DNA from: JAVKBW01 sp964352715
GTDB lineage: Bacteria; Pseudomonadota; Alphaproteobacteria; UBA8366; Aestuariispiraceae
Direction: 5' to 3'
Assembly (NCBI GenBank): GCA_964352715.1
Contig: CAYGSU010000006.1
Coordinates: forward strand, 19,192-83,191
Length of the DNA stretch: 64,000 nt
A program made the translations under genes and the position numbers. Below are positions 55,815 through 64,000 of this stretch, one piece after another. A model generated the notes under the pieces. The model searched no databases, had not been told where the DNA came from, and worked only from the letters and a program-made list of their open reading frames with translations. How positions within the stretch are numbered: the stretch's first letter is position 1; each line of letters starts with the position of its first letter.

Positions 55815-56747
55815 TCAGATCGGCTGGCTGCGGCGCATAAAGCGCAGCAACCGGCCATCGATACAGGCGAGACCGATGCCGATCAGCGCCATGCCGATCA
55901 CGTGTCTCGCCGCCAGCGTTTCGCCGAGAAAGACGATTCCCAGAACAATCGCGCTGACCGGGATCAGAAACGTGACGATCGACAGGTTCGTCGCTCCGGC
56001 AGCGGCCAGGATTCGGAAAAACAGGATATAAGCCAGCGCGGTCGACAGGACCCCGAAACCGATCAGCGCGCCGACAACCGGCAGAGACGGAACCGGCAAT
56101 GTCCAGGGCTGGTCGACAATCAGCATCAGCGGCAAAAGTATCAGGCTCGATGCCGTGACCTGACCGGTCGCCGTCATGACCGGGTTGACGCCGAGCTGCC
56201 TGAACCGCCGTCCGAACACCCCGGCGAAGGAATACGACAGCGCTGCGCAGAGCACCGCGAGCTGGGCGAAGACGGCGATACCGGCGGTTTCAAGCGCCGC
56301 GCCGCCGATCATCGCCGCAACCCCGGCGAACCCGGCAAGAACGCCGATCACCCTGTTCGGCGTAAACCGTTCATCCTGCGTCAGCACATGGGCAACCAGC
56401 ACCGTGAACAAAGGAGTCGTCGCATTCAGGATGGACGCCAGTCCGGATGCTATATGCGTCTGGCCCCAGACGATCAGGCTGAACGGAATGACGTTGTTAA
56501 GCAGGCTCATACCGATAAAGGCGGCAATCAGCGACCGGTCTTTCGGTACGGGAATTCGAAACACAAAAACCACGGCCCACAGGGTAAGCGCACCCAGACT
56601 GACGCGGCAGAAAACGATCGTCAGCGGCGGCAGTTCCTTAACCGCAATGCCACCGAAAAAAAACGCGCCGCCCCAAACCAGCGATAACGCGACAACCATG
56701 GCCCATTCTTTAGGCCCCATTGTTATTCTGATCGGAGATATGGTCAT
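55815..56747 (-). CDS. EamA/DMT-family transporter
   Basis: 310 aa with ten predicted transmembrane helices and a duplicated EamA domain (first about 15-145, second about 155-290). Typical features are SLVWGGAFFFGGIA at the start and LNATTPLFTVLVAHVLTQDERF. Exports metabolites such as amino acids or sugars; cargo unknown. The ATG at 56747 has GGGAG eight bases upstream, while an upstream codon at 56780 was rejected. Confidence 0.85.
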   Translation of the reverse strand: MTISPIRITMGPKEWAMVVALSLVWGGAFFFGGIAVKELPPLTIVFCRVSLGALTLWAVVFVFRIPVPKDRSLIAAFIGMSLLNNVIPFSLIVWGQTHIASGLASILNATTPLFTVLVAHVLTQDERFTPNRVIGVLAGFAGVAAMIGGAALETAGIAVFAQLAVLCAALSYSFAGVFGRRFRQLGVNPVMTATGQVTASSLILLPLMLIVDQPWTLPVPSLPVVGALIGFGVLSTALAYILFFRILAAAGATNLSIVTFLIPVSAIVLGIVFLGETLAARHVIGMALIGIGLACIDGRLLRFMRRSQPI

Positions 56748-56840
56748 TCGGATGCTCCCGCCGGGGTTGAGGAACCGCACCCTAGGAGACTGCCATCGGC
56801 AGACCCACCCGCTTCTTGCGCTCTATCAGAAAAGCCGGCT

Positions 56841-57344
56841 TTACTGGAAGGATTCGTCCTTGAAGAGACCCCAGACCGCGTCGCGCGGCACCCAGCCTTC
56901 CAGCCCGTGGGTTTCCATCTGGCACCACGACTTGCCGCATTGATCTATCAGGCCGACCACGCCGTTCATCAGCCGCGCCAAGGCGGGCGAAGCGAGATTA
57001 GGTTCCTCGCGCAGTGTAATCTCGTCCACCGTGATGATCGCACCGCGACGCCCGGACAGCATGGCGCGATGCACCCAGCCTTCCGTGCCTTCCCAGTCGC
57101 GCACCTTGCGCCATGTATCGTATTCGGCGATCACCTGCATCGGCATGTTGCGGCGCTGGTAAATCCACTGGATCGGATAGCGTACGCCGGGGCCGGAGCG
57201 GACATTCACCTCATCGCTGTTCAGACTGACGAAGCGCGGAATCGGCTGGCCGCTCGCATTCGCACCGGTTTCAGCGCCCAGAACACCCGTGTGCATGGTG
57301 GTGAAAACCGCCAGAACGAATACGAGGATCGAAATGCGGGTCAT
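56841..57344 (-). CDS. SH3-domain secreted protein
   Basis: 167 aa. Signal peptide (MTRISILVFVLAVFTTMH, cleavage near VLGAE, residue 23), then two bacterial SH3-like repeats: DEVNVRSGPGVRYPIQWIY at about 42-60 and TLREEPNLASPALARLMNG later. Such SH3b domains bind cell-wall peptides. The start at 57344 was chosen for the signal peptide. Upstream of it, on the other strand, is a 2-hydroxyacid dehydrogenase gene. Confidence 0.78.
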   Translation of the reverse strand: MTRISILVFVLAVFTTMHTGVLGAETGANASGQPIPRFVSLNSDEVNVRSGPGVRYPIQWIYQRRNMPMQVIAEYDTWRKVRDWEGTEGWVHRAMLSGRRGAIITVDEITLREEPNLASPALARLMNGVVGLIDQCGKSWCQMETHGLEGWVPRDAVWGLFKDESFQ

Positions 57345-57505
57345 TGCAATGCTGCCTGAAGATGCTATGGCCTTTATTCTGGGGTTCGCCGGTCGGGTCA
57401 AGGGTCGCACAGCCGGACAAACCCGAATCGACGCTTGCGGTGCTGTCAAACCCGAAAAAAGTCTCTATAAGACAGGACGTATTGTTTCGAAGTCGGAAGG
57501 CCATC

Positions 57506-58489
57506 ATGAACCATAAACCGCTCGTCATTGTGACCAGAAAACTGCCCGATATCATCGAGACGCGGATGATGGAGCTGTTCGATTGCCGATTGAACCTGGC
57601 CGACAACGCGATGAGCGATGACGAACTGATCGCCGCCGCACAGGAAGCCGAAGTGCTGGTGCCGACGGTGACCGACCGTATCGATCGCCGCATCATCGAG
57701 GCGGCGGGGCCGCAACTGAAACTGATCGCCTCCTTCGGGACCGGCGTTGACCATATCGATTTTCTGGCCGCCAAGGCCAAGGGCATCGCCGTCACCAACA
57801 CGCCGGGCGTCCTGACCGAGGACACGGCGGACATGACCATGGCGCTGATCATGGCCGTGCCCCGCCGGCTGACGGAAGGCGAATTGATGATTCGCGGCGG
57901 CGGATGGACAGGCTGGAGTCCGACCTCGATGCTGGGTCACCGGATCTGGGGAAAGCGGCTTGGCATTATCGGCATGGGCCGTATCGGCAAAGCCGTGGCG
58001 CGCCGCGCCAAGGGGTTCGGCCTGTCGGTTCACTACCATAACCGTAATCGTGCGCATGAAAGCATCGAAGAAGAACTGGAAGCGACATACTGGCCGTCAC
58101 TGGACCAGATGATCGCACATATGGATATCATCTCCATCAACTGCCCACACACGCCGGCAACCTATCACCTGCTGAACAAGCGCCGTCTGGCGTTGATGAA
58201 ACCGCACGCCTATGTGGTGAACACGAGCCGTGGCGAGGTCATCGACGAAGCGGCGCTGATCGAAGCGCTTGATCTTGGCCATATCGCCGGCTGCGGACTG
58301 GATGTGTTCGAGAACGAACCCGACGTGAACCCAAAGCTTCTGAAGCTGACCAATGCGGTTCTGCTGCCGCATATGGGCTCGGCAACGATAGAGGGCCGGA
58401 TCGACATGGGCGAGAAGGTCATCATCAACATCCGCGCCTTTTCGGACGGTCACAACCCGCCGGATATCGTGCTGGAAAGCATGTTCTGA
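57506..58489 (+). CDS. D-2-hydroxyacid dehydrogenase (glyoxylate/hydroxypyruvate reductase-like)
   Basis: 327 aa NAD(P)-dependent enzyme. The nucleotide-binding loop is GIIGMGRIGKAVARRAKGFG; catalytic Arg is in NTSRGEVIDE, Glu in FENEPDVNPKL and His in LLPHMGSATIE. The family reduces glyoxylate or hydroxypyruvate. The exact substrate is unsettled. ATG at 57506 is preceded by GGAAGG. Confidence 0.88.
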   Translation: MNHKPLVIVTRKLPDIIETRMMELFDCRLNLADNAMSDDELIAAAQEAEVLVPTVTDRIDRRIIEAAGPQLKLIASFGTGVDHIDFLAAKAKGIAVTNTPGVLTEDTADMTMALIMAVPRRLTEGELMIRGGGWTGWSPTSMLGHRIWGKRLGIIGMGRIGKAVARRAKGFGLSVHYHNRNRAHESIEEELEATYWPSLDQMIAHMDIISINCPHTPATYHLLNKRRLALMKPHAYVVNTSRGEVIDEAALIEALDLGHIAGCGLDVFENEPDVNPKLLKLTNAVLLPHMGSATIEGRIDMGEKVIINIRAFSDGHNPPDIVLESMF

Positions 58490-58523
58490 TCGTCGCGTAG
58501 CCAGCCTGTGATGTGAGCGCAAG

Positions 58524-59963
58524 ATGAAAGAGAAAGTCCCGGCGCTCTCAGCCATAGAGCCTGAAGCGCCTCGTCCCCAGGCCCCGATCAGTCCTGATGA
58601 ACCCGAATGGCTGCGCGAACGGGTAAAACGCCATGTGTCGGAACTGATCCGGCTGGCCGGCCCCGTGGTGCTTTCACGCGCCGGCATCCTGCTGATCAGC
58701 ACCGCCGACCTGATGATGCTGGGGCGGATCAGCACCCAGGCCACGGCCTTCTATGCGCAGGCGCTGATTCCCTTCGTTGTCCTGATGGTCACCGGCATCG
58801 GCCTGATGTTCGGTACGCTGGTCGCCTCATCCCACGCATTCGGGCGCGGCGATCTGAAGGAATGCGGGGCGATCTGGCAACGGTCGCTGCTATGGGCGCT
58901 GCTGGTCGGGCTTGCGATGACAGTGCCCAGTTTCTGGGCCGAGGATTTCTTTCTTGTGGCGCGGATCGAACCCGAACTGGCGGCCGGCGCCGGTCACACC
59001 GCCTTCATTCTAGCGCTCGGGATCATTCCGACCCTGCTGTACAGCACCAGCGCCTTTTTCCTGGAATCCCTGAAACGGCCGGCCTGGGTGATGGCGGCAA
59101 TCTACTTCGCCAACGCTGTGAACATTGCCCTGAACTTTGTGCTGATCGACGTTGGTTGGGACTGGCTGAAAACGCCGTCCGACGGCGCTGCGCTGGCGGC
59201 GACAATCGGTCGGTTCACCATGGGGATCGGTCTGGTCGCCTTTGTCTGGTTCATGCCCGACCGGGATATGTTCGGCATAAGGGAAAAACTGACTGGCGGC
59301 TGGTGGCGCGGATCGCATGAACAGCGCCGTTACGGGTATGCTTCTGGCGCATCCTATGGTCTGGAAACCGTCGCTTTCGGCGTTATAAACGTTTTCGCCG
59401 GCTGGCTTGGCGTACAGGCGGCGGCGATCTATGGGCTTGGCATGAACCTGACCAGCCTGATGTTCATGCTAGCCTTGGGTCTTGCGTCAGCGACATCGGT
59501 CAGGGTCGGCATCGCGCATGGACGCCGCGACTGGCCCGACAGGGCTCTGGCCGGCTGGGTCGGGTTTGGCGTCACCATCGTCTTCATGCTGGGATTTACT
59601 CTGCTGTTAAGCTTGGCACCAGAAGCGACCATCCGCTTGTATACGCAGGATCCGGAACTCATTGCGCTCGCCATGCCGGTCTTTGTGCTGATCGCCTGGC
59701 TGATCGTCGCCGATGGCGCGCAGATTTGCCTGTCCAATTCCATCCGGGCGGCGGCGGACCCCTGGTCGCCAACCTATCTTAACTTCGGATCTTTTTTCAT
59801 TGTGATGATACCGGCCGGCTATATTCTCGGCATCGTTCAGGAACGCGGGGTCGTCGGGTTGTATGAAGCCATCATCATCGGGTCGATCGCCTCGGTGACT
59901 TTCCTCGGTGCGCGATGGATCTGGCTGTGCCGCCGAGCAAACCGGCTTGGCGATAATCAGTAG
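58524..59963 (+). CDS. MATE-family efflux transporter
   Basis: 479 aa with twelve predicted transmembrane helices in two bundles, the NorM/DinF pattern; GPVVLSRAGILLISTADLMM and NIALNFVLIDVGWDWLK are representative. It should export drugs or cationic compounds in exchange for H+ or Na+. ATG has GCGCAAG upstream. Starts 34 bases after the dehydrogenase gene and may be co-transcribed with it; converges with rlmH. Confidence 0.85.
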   Translation: MKEKVPALSAIEPEAPRPQAPISPDEPEWLRERVKRHVSELIRLAGPVVLSRAGILLISTADLMMLGRISTQATAFYAQALIPFVVLMVTGIGLMFGTLVASSHAFGRGDLKECGAIWQRSLLWALLVGLAMTVPSFWAEDFFLVARIEPELAAGAGHTAFILALGIIPTLLYSTSAFFLESLKRPAWVMAAIYFANAVNIALNFVLIDVGWDWLKTPSDGAALAATIGRFTMGIGLVAFVWFMPDRDMFGIREKLTGGWWRGSHEQRRYGYASGASYGLETVAFGVINVFAGWLGVQAAAIYGLGMNLTSLMFMLALGLASATSVRVGIAHGRRDWPDRALAGWVGFGVTIVFMLGFTLLLSLAPEATIRLYTQDPELIALAMPVFVLIAWLIVADGAQICLSNSIRAAADPWSPTYLNFGSFFIVMIPAGYILGIVQERGVVGLYEAIIIGSIASVTFLGARWIWLCRRANRLGDNQ

Positions 59964-59990
59964 GCTGGCACGATATCGCCGCGCTGAAAG

Positions 59991-60449
59991 TCAGTCCTTG
60001 TGATAGGGATGGCCGGCCAGAATCTGTTCCGCTCGATACAGCTGTTCCGCCAGCATGCCGCGCACCAGCATGTGCGGCCAGGTCATCGGTCCGAAGGCGA
60101 TCAGGCGATCCGCCCGCGCCCTGACCTCATCATGCAGCCCGTCCGCGCCGCCGATAACGAAGGCGAGCGTGCCGGTACCCTGATCCTGCAATGACCGGAA
60201 CCATGTTGCGAAATCGCGGGATGTGGAGGCCCTGCCTGTTTCGTCGAGCGCAGCGACATAGGCTCCATCGGGAAGCGCCTGGAGAATAAGATCTGCTTCC
60301 CGGCGTTTCCGCTCATCACCCTTGATCGGCCGCTTCTCCTCAACCTCGGTCACGGTGAGCGGCAGGCGCAACCGGTTCGAGAAATGATCGAACACCTGCG
60401 CTTCCGGCCCGCCTTTCGACCGGCCGACAGCCACCAGAACCAGCTTCAC
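59991..60449 (-). CDS. rlmH: 23S rRNA (pseudouridine(1915)-N(3))-methyltransferase
   Basis: 152 aa SPOUT enzyme; ALDETGRASTSRDFATWF, the SAM-knot FVIGGADGLHDEVR and the C-terminal segment LLAEQLYRAEQI-like (MLAEQLYRAEQIL) show RlmH. Methylates pseudouridine 1915 in helix 69. It lies directly downstream of rsfS with a five-base gap, the usual nadD-rsfS-rlmH order. Confidence 0.95.
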   Translation of the reverse strand: MKLVLVAVGRSKGGPEAQVFDHFSNRLRLPLTVTEVEEKRPIKGDERKRREADLILQALPDGAYVAALDETGRASTSRDFATWFRSLQDQGTGTLAFVIGGADGLHDEVRARADRLIAFGPMTWPHMLVRGMLAEQLYRAEQILAGHPYHKD

Positions 60450-60454
60450 CTACG

Positions 60455-60895
60455 TCAGGCCGTTGCCAGCGAGGCGGTGGTTTTGTCCGATGGCGCTTCG
60501 TCGCTCCACAATCGTTCGAGCCGGTAAAACTCCCGCACCTCCGGCCGGAACAGATGTACGACAACATCGCCGGCATCGACCAGAACCCAGTCGCCCTGAT
60601 CCTTGCCGTCAACGGTCACACCGCCATGTCCGGCGGCTTTCAGCCGTTCCACCAGATGATCGGCCATCGCCGCAATCTGCCGGGAAGAGGTTCCCGACGC
60701 GATCACCATCTGGTCTGCAAAGGTGGTTTTACCGTGAAGATCGATACACGAAATTTCTTGTGCCTTGTCGTCCTCTAGCGAGGATTCGACCAGACGAAGC
60801 AGTCCTTCATCTGAAGGGTGCGCCTTTTTACGGATCGATATGGTCCACGTCTCCTTGTCGGCCGCGATGCCGGATGGCGGTTGCCGATGCGGCAT
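60455..60895 (-). CDS. rsfS: Ribosomal silencing factor RsfS
   Basis: RsfS binds ribosomal protein uL14 (L14) and blocks subunit joining during starvation. The family core is found: LLRLVESSLEDDKAQEISC followed by IDLHGKTTFADQMVIASG. The 5' end is unclear. The only canonical in-frame start with a plausible site is ATG 60895, inside the end of nadD (146 aa). The best ribosome-binding site AAGGAG (60851-60856) is nine bases from an ATA codon at 60841, where the family normally begins (128 aa). Coordinates use the ATG. Downstream rlmH follows by five bases. Confidence 0.85.
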   Translation of the reverse strand: MPHRQPPSGIAADKETWTISIRKKAHPSDEGLLRLVESSLEDDKAQEISCIDLHGKTTFADQMVIASGTSSRQIAAMADHLVERLKAAGHGGVTVDGKDQGDWVLVDAGDVVVHLFRPEVREFYRLERLWSDEAPSDKTTASLATA

Positions 60896-61472
60896 GGCGG
60901 CGGATTTCCAAAAATGCCCAGGCCGGTGGCGAGCAATCCGCCAGTCCCGGCACATTCGCCTGAGAAACGCGCGAAGACCGGTATCTGGTCGCTGCCTTGC
61001 CGAACAAAGCCCTTGAATCATAGGAAGGTCTGGCGAAAATCGCAATGGGTATGCGCGTGAAGATTTTGTTCCAGTGCTTCCAGCGCGGAATCTGGATCAG
61101 GTTGTCCGCCCCCATAAGCCAGACAAACCGGTGCCGGGGATACCGCCGCGACAGCAGTGTCAGGGTTTCCGCCGTGAAGGCCGAGCCGAGCCGGGTTTCG
61201 ATATCCGTGACATCGATGCGCGGGTGTTTCGCCATCGCGCGGGCGCTTTCCATCCGTTGCGCCAGCGGCGCCATGTCGTCCTTCGATTTCAGCGGGTTCT
61301 GCGGCGAAACCATCCACCACACGCGGTCGAGCTGCAGGCGCTTCAGCGCTTCGCGACTGATGTGCAGGTGCCCTTCATGAGCCGGGTTGAATGACCCGCC
61401 CAAAACCCCGATGCGCAAACCGCGCCCTGGTCGATAGCCAGACAATTCTCTGTTCCGCTTCCGGGGTTCCAA
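60828..61472 (-). CDS. nadD: Nicotinate-nucleotide adenylyltransferase
   Basis: 214 aa. Makes deamido-NAD from nicotinate mononucleotide and ATP. The nucleotidyltransferase motif GVLGGSFNPAHEGHLHIS is at about 22-39, and the C-terminal SATAIR replaces the usual ISSTxIR. Starts at TTG 61472, only a few bases after the proA stop; alternatives further in are not better. The end overlaps the rsfS reading frame. Confidence 0.92.
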   Translation of the reverse strand: MEPRKRNRELSGYRPGRGLRIGVLGGSFNPAHEGHLHISREALKRLQLDRVWWMVSPQNPLKSKDDMAPLAQRMESARAMAKHPRIDVTDIETRLGSAFTAETLTLLSRRYPRHRFVWLMGADNLIQIPRWKHWNKIFTRIPIAIFARPSYDSRALFGKAATRYRSSRVSQANVPGLADCSPPAWAFLEIRRHAASATAIRHRGRQGDVDHIDP

Positions 61473-61477
61473 TTCGC

Positions 61478-62770
61478 TCAGGGCCGGGTTTGACCGGTCC
61501 CGCGTACCTTGTACTTGAAGCTGGTCAACTGTTCGACGCCGACCGGGCCGCGCGCATGCATGCGGCCGGTGGAAATGCCGATTTCAGCGCCCATGCCGAA
61601 TTCGCCGCCATCGGCAAACTGGGTCGATGCATTATGCAGGCAGATCGCGCTGTCGACCTGCGTCAGAAACCGTTCCGCCGCCGCCGTGTCTTCCGTGACG
61701 ATGCTGTCGGTGTGATGCGACCCGTACCGGTTGATATGGTCGATCGCCGCATCGACACCGTCCACCACCTTCAGCGATATCACCGGCGCAAGATATTCCG
61801 TCGTCCAGTCCTCGTCTTCCGCCGGGCTGACCCGGTTGTCGGTGGCCTGGGCGATGGCGTCGCCGCGCACCGCGCAACCGGCCCCGATCAGATCGTCGAT
61901 CAGCGCCGGCAACAGGCCTTCCGGCGCATCGGCATCGACCAGCAGGGTTTCCGCCGCGCCGCAGACGCCGGTGCGCCGCATCTTGGCGTTGACCGCGATG
62001 GCGCGCGCCTTTTCCGGGTCCGCCGACCGGTCGACATAGACATGGCAGAGGCCGTCGAGATGCGCGAAGACCGGCATCGCCGCATCCTCCATCACCCGTT
62101 CGATCAGCCCGCGCCCGCCGCGCGGCACGATGACATCGACATAGTCCGCCATTCGCAGCAGCGCGCCGACCGCATCGCGCGACCGGGTCGGAATCATCTG
62201 CACCGCATCCTCGTTCAGTCCCGCCGCCTGTAACCCGGCGCGCAGGCAATCGACGATCAGGCCGGAGGAATTGATGCTTTCGGACCCGCCGCGCAGGATC
62301 ACCGCATTGCCCGCCGCGATGCAAAGCCCGCCGGCATCGGCGGTTACATTGGGGCGGGATTCGTAGATCACGCCGATCACGCCGAGCGGCACGCGCACAC
62401 GCTGGAACTTCAACCCGTTCGGCCGGTCCCATTCCGCCATCACCGTGCCGACGGGGTCGGGCAGATCCGCCACCGCGTCCAGCCCGGCGGCCATCGCCTC
62501 GATCCGGTCCGGCGTCAGCGTCAGCCGGTCGATCAGCGCCGCGCTGAGGTTCTTGCCCTGCCCGAAGGCGACATCTTCCGCATTCGCCGCCAGCAGGGCG
62601 TCGGCCTGCGAGCGAATGGTCGCCGCCGCGGTTTGCAGCGCCAGCTTCTTCGCGCCGCTATCAGCCAGCGCCAGGGAGGCCGCCGCCGCTTTCGCGCGAC
62701 GCCCGATATCCAGCACCTGTCTTTCAACAGCCTGGTCTGTTTCAACGGCGAGGGAAGATGCGCTGCTCAT
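61478..62770 (-). CDS. proA: Glutamate-5-semialdehyde dehydrogenase (gamma-glutamyl phosphate reductase)
   Basis: 430 aa. Reduces gamma-glutamyl phosphate to the semialdehyde in proline synthesis. The catalytic cysteine is C270 in [13 protein letters not shown], and [19 protein letters not shown] binds NADP. In alphaproteobacteria proA normally sits just after proB and obgE and before nadD; here the gene before it is a neuB-type gene. Composition is much more G+C-rich (43-46 of 60 bases in sampled lines) than nadD next door. Confidence 0.95.
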   Translation of the reverse strand: MSSASSLAVETDQAVERQVLDIGRRAKAAAASLALADSGAKKLALQTAAATIRSQADALLAANAEDVAFGQGKNLSAALIDRLTLTPDRIEAMAAGLDAVADLPDPVGTVMAEWDRPNGLKFQRVRVPLGVIGVIYESRPNVTADAGGLCIAAGNAVILRGGSESINSSGLIVDCLRAGLQAAGLNEDAVQMIPTRSRDAVGALLRMADYVDVIVPRGGRGLIERVMEDAAMPVFAHLDGLCHVYVDRSADPEKARAIAVNAKMRRTGVCGAAETLLVDADAPEGLLPALIDDLIGAGCAVRGDAIAQATDNRVSPAEDEDWTTEYLAPVISLKVVDGVDAAIDHINRYGSHHTDSIVTEDTAAAERFLTQVDSAICLHNASTQFADGGEFGMGAEIGISTGRMHARGPVGVEQLTSFKYKVRGTGQTRP

Positions 62771-62814
62771 CCCGAAAACCCTTATCTTTTCAAAAAACTG
62801 GTCCGATGGGCATT

Positions 62815-62843
62815 GTTTTAAGACCGGGGCGCTGTTGCGACAA
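62815..62843 (-). promoter_or_regulatory. Predicted promoter of proA
   Basis: On the minus strand: TTGTCG (62838-62843), 17-base spacer, TAAAAC (62815-62820), 45 bases before the proA ATG. This would make proA independent of the neuB-type gene upstream. Confidence 0.4.
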
Positions 62844-62851
62844 GTACGGGT

Positions 62852-63850
62852 TTATAAAAGGTCCTTGTCCGAAACCGGCATGCCGTCGGCGATATCATTC
62901 GCCAGCGTGCGGCCGATGACCCGGTCGATCTGTTCCACCGGGATGCCGACCAACGGGCGCAGGCCGGTCAGGTGGCCGGCTTCCAGCACCGTGCCGGCGG
63001 CAAGATCGCCCGCCGCGTGCAGGCCCCGGCGCATCGCCGGCAGCACCGCTTCCTCGCTGGGCTGCAGCCGCCGTTCACCATTCCCGCGATAGCGTTCCGC
63101 CTGCCGCACGGCCTCGACCAGGGCCGCCATGTCGTCCGGATCGGCGGACAGCGCATGGTCGCGGAAGTCCTGGTCTTCCTTGCGGTAGGTGAAGTGCTTT
63201 TCCAGCACGACCGCGCCGTAACCGACCGCCAGTTCGCAGGCCTTGATGCCCAATGTGTGGTCGGAATAGCCGGTCAACGCGCCGAAGCGGTCGGCCAGCA
63301 TCGGGATATTCGCCAGATTGGCCTCTTCCGGCGGCGTCGGATAGGCGGATACGCAGTGCATCAGCACCAGTTCGCCCTTCTCGATGATATCGGGCCGGAT
63401 TGTAAGGATGATATCGACGGCGCGGCCGATTTCGGGGCCCAGCGCCCCGCCGGTAGAGACGATCATCGGCTTGCCGGTGCCCGCGACCTTTTCCAGCAGG
63501 GCGGCCCAGGTTATTTCACCCGAGGCGATCTTGAACAGGGGGCAAATCGGGTCTAGCAGATCGACATCCGGCAGTCCCAGCGGCGTCGAGAAAAAGGTGA
63601 CGCCGGCCTCCGCCGCTATATCTGCCAGGCGCTGCATCGCGCCGTCGGGCAGCATCCGCCCGGCGACAACCGTGCGGCGTTCCGGCTGGGTGGCGCTGAC
63701 GAAGGTGTCCGGCCGGTAGGTCTGGAACTTCACCGCATCCGCCCCGGCGGCGGCGGCCTTGCGGATGAGATCGGCGGCGATGGCCTCGTCGCCCTCGTGG
63801 TTGACGCCGATTTCGGCGACGATCCAGGTCTTGTCCAACGCCCCAAACAT
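62852..63850 (-). CDS. NeuB-family sialic/pseudaminic acid synthase
   Basis: 332 aa. Condenses PEP with an amino sugar aldose (ManNAc-type or its relatives) into a nonulosonic acid. The (beta/alpha)8 part has TWIVAEIGVNHEGDEAIA, ALTGYSDHTLGIKACEL and LHAAGDLAAGTVLEAGHLT leads a SAF domain at the C-terminus. N-acetylneuraminate, legionaminate and pseudaminate synthases cannot be told apart here. No neighbouring pathway genes (neuA, neuC) lie inside the window; they may be beyond the right edge. Very G+C-rich (46 of 60 in one sampled line). Confidence 0.85.
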   Translation of the reverse strand: MFGALDKTWIVAEIGVNHEGDEAIAADLIRKAAAAGADAVKFQTYRPDTFVSATQPERRTVVAGRMLPDGAMQRLADIAAEAGVTFFSTPLGLPDVDLLDPICPLFKIASGEITWAALLEKVAGTGKPMIVSTGGALGPEIGRAVDIILTIRPDIIEKGELVLMHCVSAYPTPPEEANLANIPMLADRFGALTGYSDHTLGIKACELAVGYGAVVLEKHFTYRKEDQDFRDHALSADPDDMAALVEAVRQAERYRGNGERRLQPSEEAVLPAMRRGLHAAGDLAAGTVLEAGHLTGLRPLVGIPVEQIDRVIGRTLANDIADGMPVSDKDLL

Positions 63851-63927
63851 GTCTGCGCTCGCTTGTTGCCAATTTCGTTTCAGAATCTGGCCTACAGTGT
63901 GAGCTTATGCTAAGCAACCGTCCAGAG

Positions 63928-64000
63928 GCGCTCGTAGCTCAGCAGGATAGAGCACAGGATTCCTAATCCTGGGGTCGTGGGTTCGAATCCCGCCGGGCGC
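63928..64000 (+). tRNA. tRNA-Arg (anticodon CCT), 3' end cut by window edge
   Basis: Acceptor GCGCTCG pairs with CGGGCGC (one T-G pair); D arm GCTC/GAGC; anticodon stem CAGGA/TCCTG around loop TTCCTAA with CCT; T arm GTGGG TTCGAAT CCCGC. Decodes AGG. The discriminator base and any CCA lie past 64000. Divergent from the neuB-type gene. Confidence 0.92.

Noticed and set aside
1..64000. Search by eye for CRISPR arrays, transposase genes and prophage genes
   Set aside because: No regular repeat-spacer pattern and no transposase, integrase or phage structural proteins were recognised on either strand.

Overview
The window is about 64 kb of ordinary chromosome from an alphaproteobacterium, most likely a Rhodospirillales-type lineage. 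The evidence is gene order and gene content: lysC-ptsP-HTH protein-ispG-hisS-prfA; secA divergent from a PpiC-type isomerase-argJ-mutT; petABC; the MoxR/DUF58/DUF4159 set beside DUF1285-NUDIX-DUF6111-cca; hemC-hemD-mitofilin-hemY next to tsaD-gpsA; and nadD-rsfS-rlmH. Base composition is about 60% G+C over most of the window, and genes are packed closely with many 1-4 base start/stop overlaps. I see no insertion sequence, prophage, CRISPR array or rRNA operon. Two tRNA genes are present: Thr-CGT inside the window and Arg-CCT at its right edge.

Layout. 1-8962 (minus strand): lysC, ptsP, a RodZ-like membrane HTH protein, ispG, hisS, hemA and the start of prfA. 9115-15337: ubiG, DUF1178, two methyltransferases, a nitrilase-family hydrolase, grxC, comF, a membrane protein and mutT. 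15358-20401: argJ and a secretory peptidyl-prolyl isomerase facing secA. 20402-24690: a LysR regulator with a likely self-regulatory operator, a DoxX protein and the cytochrome bc1 genes. 25020-29764: trmL, hemF, a small secreted protein, cca, DUF6111, NUDIX, DUF1285. 29977-36765: a four-gene MoxR/DUF58/BatA-like/VWA-like membrane operon, whose divergent control region holds a cluster of inverted repeats. 36881-44441: a PLP enzyme, recX, two ABC-2 permeases without an ATPase, argD-argF-hslO and a lipoprotein. 44463-51139: gpsA-tsaD facing hemC, a hemD::HTH::mitofilin fusion, and hemY. 51411-59963: tRNA-Thr, an IalB-like protein, a DCC-family protein, rlmN, argG and transporters. 59991-64000: rlmH, rsfS, nadD, then proA and a neuB-type gene in a markedly more G+C-rich stretch ending at tRNA-Arg.

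Together the genes cover arginine synthesis (argJ, argD, argF, argG), tetrapyrrole synthesis (hemA, hemC, hemD, hemF) with the membrane-organising mitofilin and HemY proteins, respiration (petABC, ubiG), tRNA/rRNA modification (trmL, cca, tsaD, rlmN, rlmH) and cell-envelope functions. Points most worth a second look: the single-frame HemD-HTH-mitofilin fusion; a glutamyl-tRNA reductase (C5 pathway) in an alphaproteobacterial locus, in the hemA-prfA order known from gammaproteobacteria; an orphan terminator that may end a small RNA; the inverted-repeat cluster before moxR; the missing canonical start of rsfS in register with its best ribosome-binding site; and the composition jump at proA-neuB.
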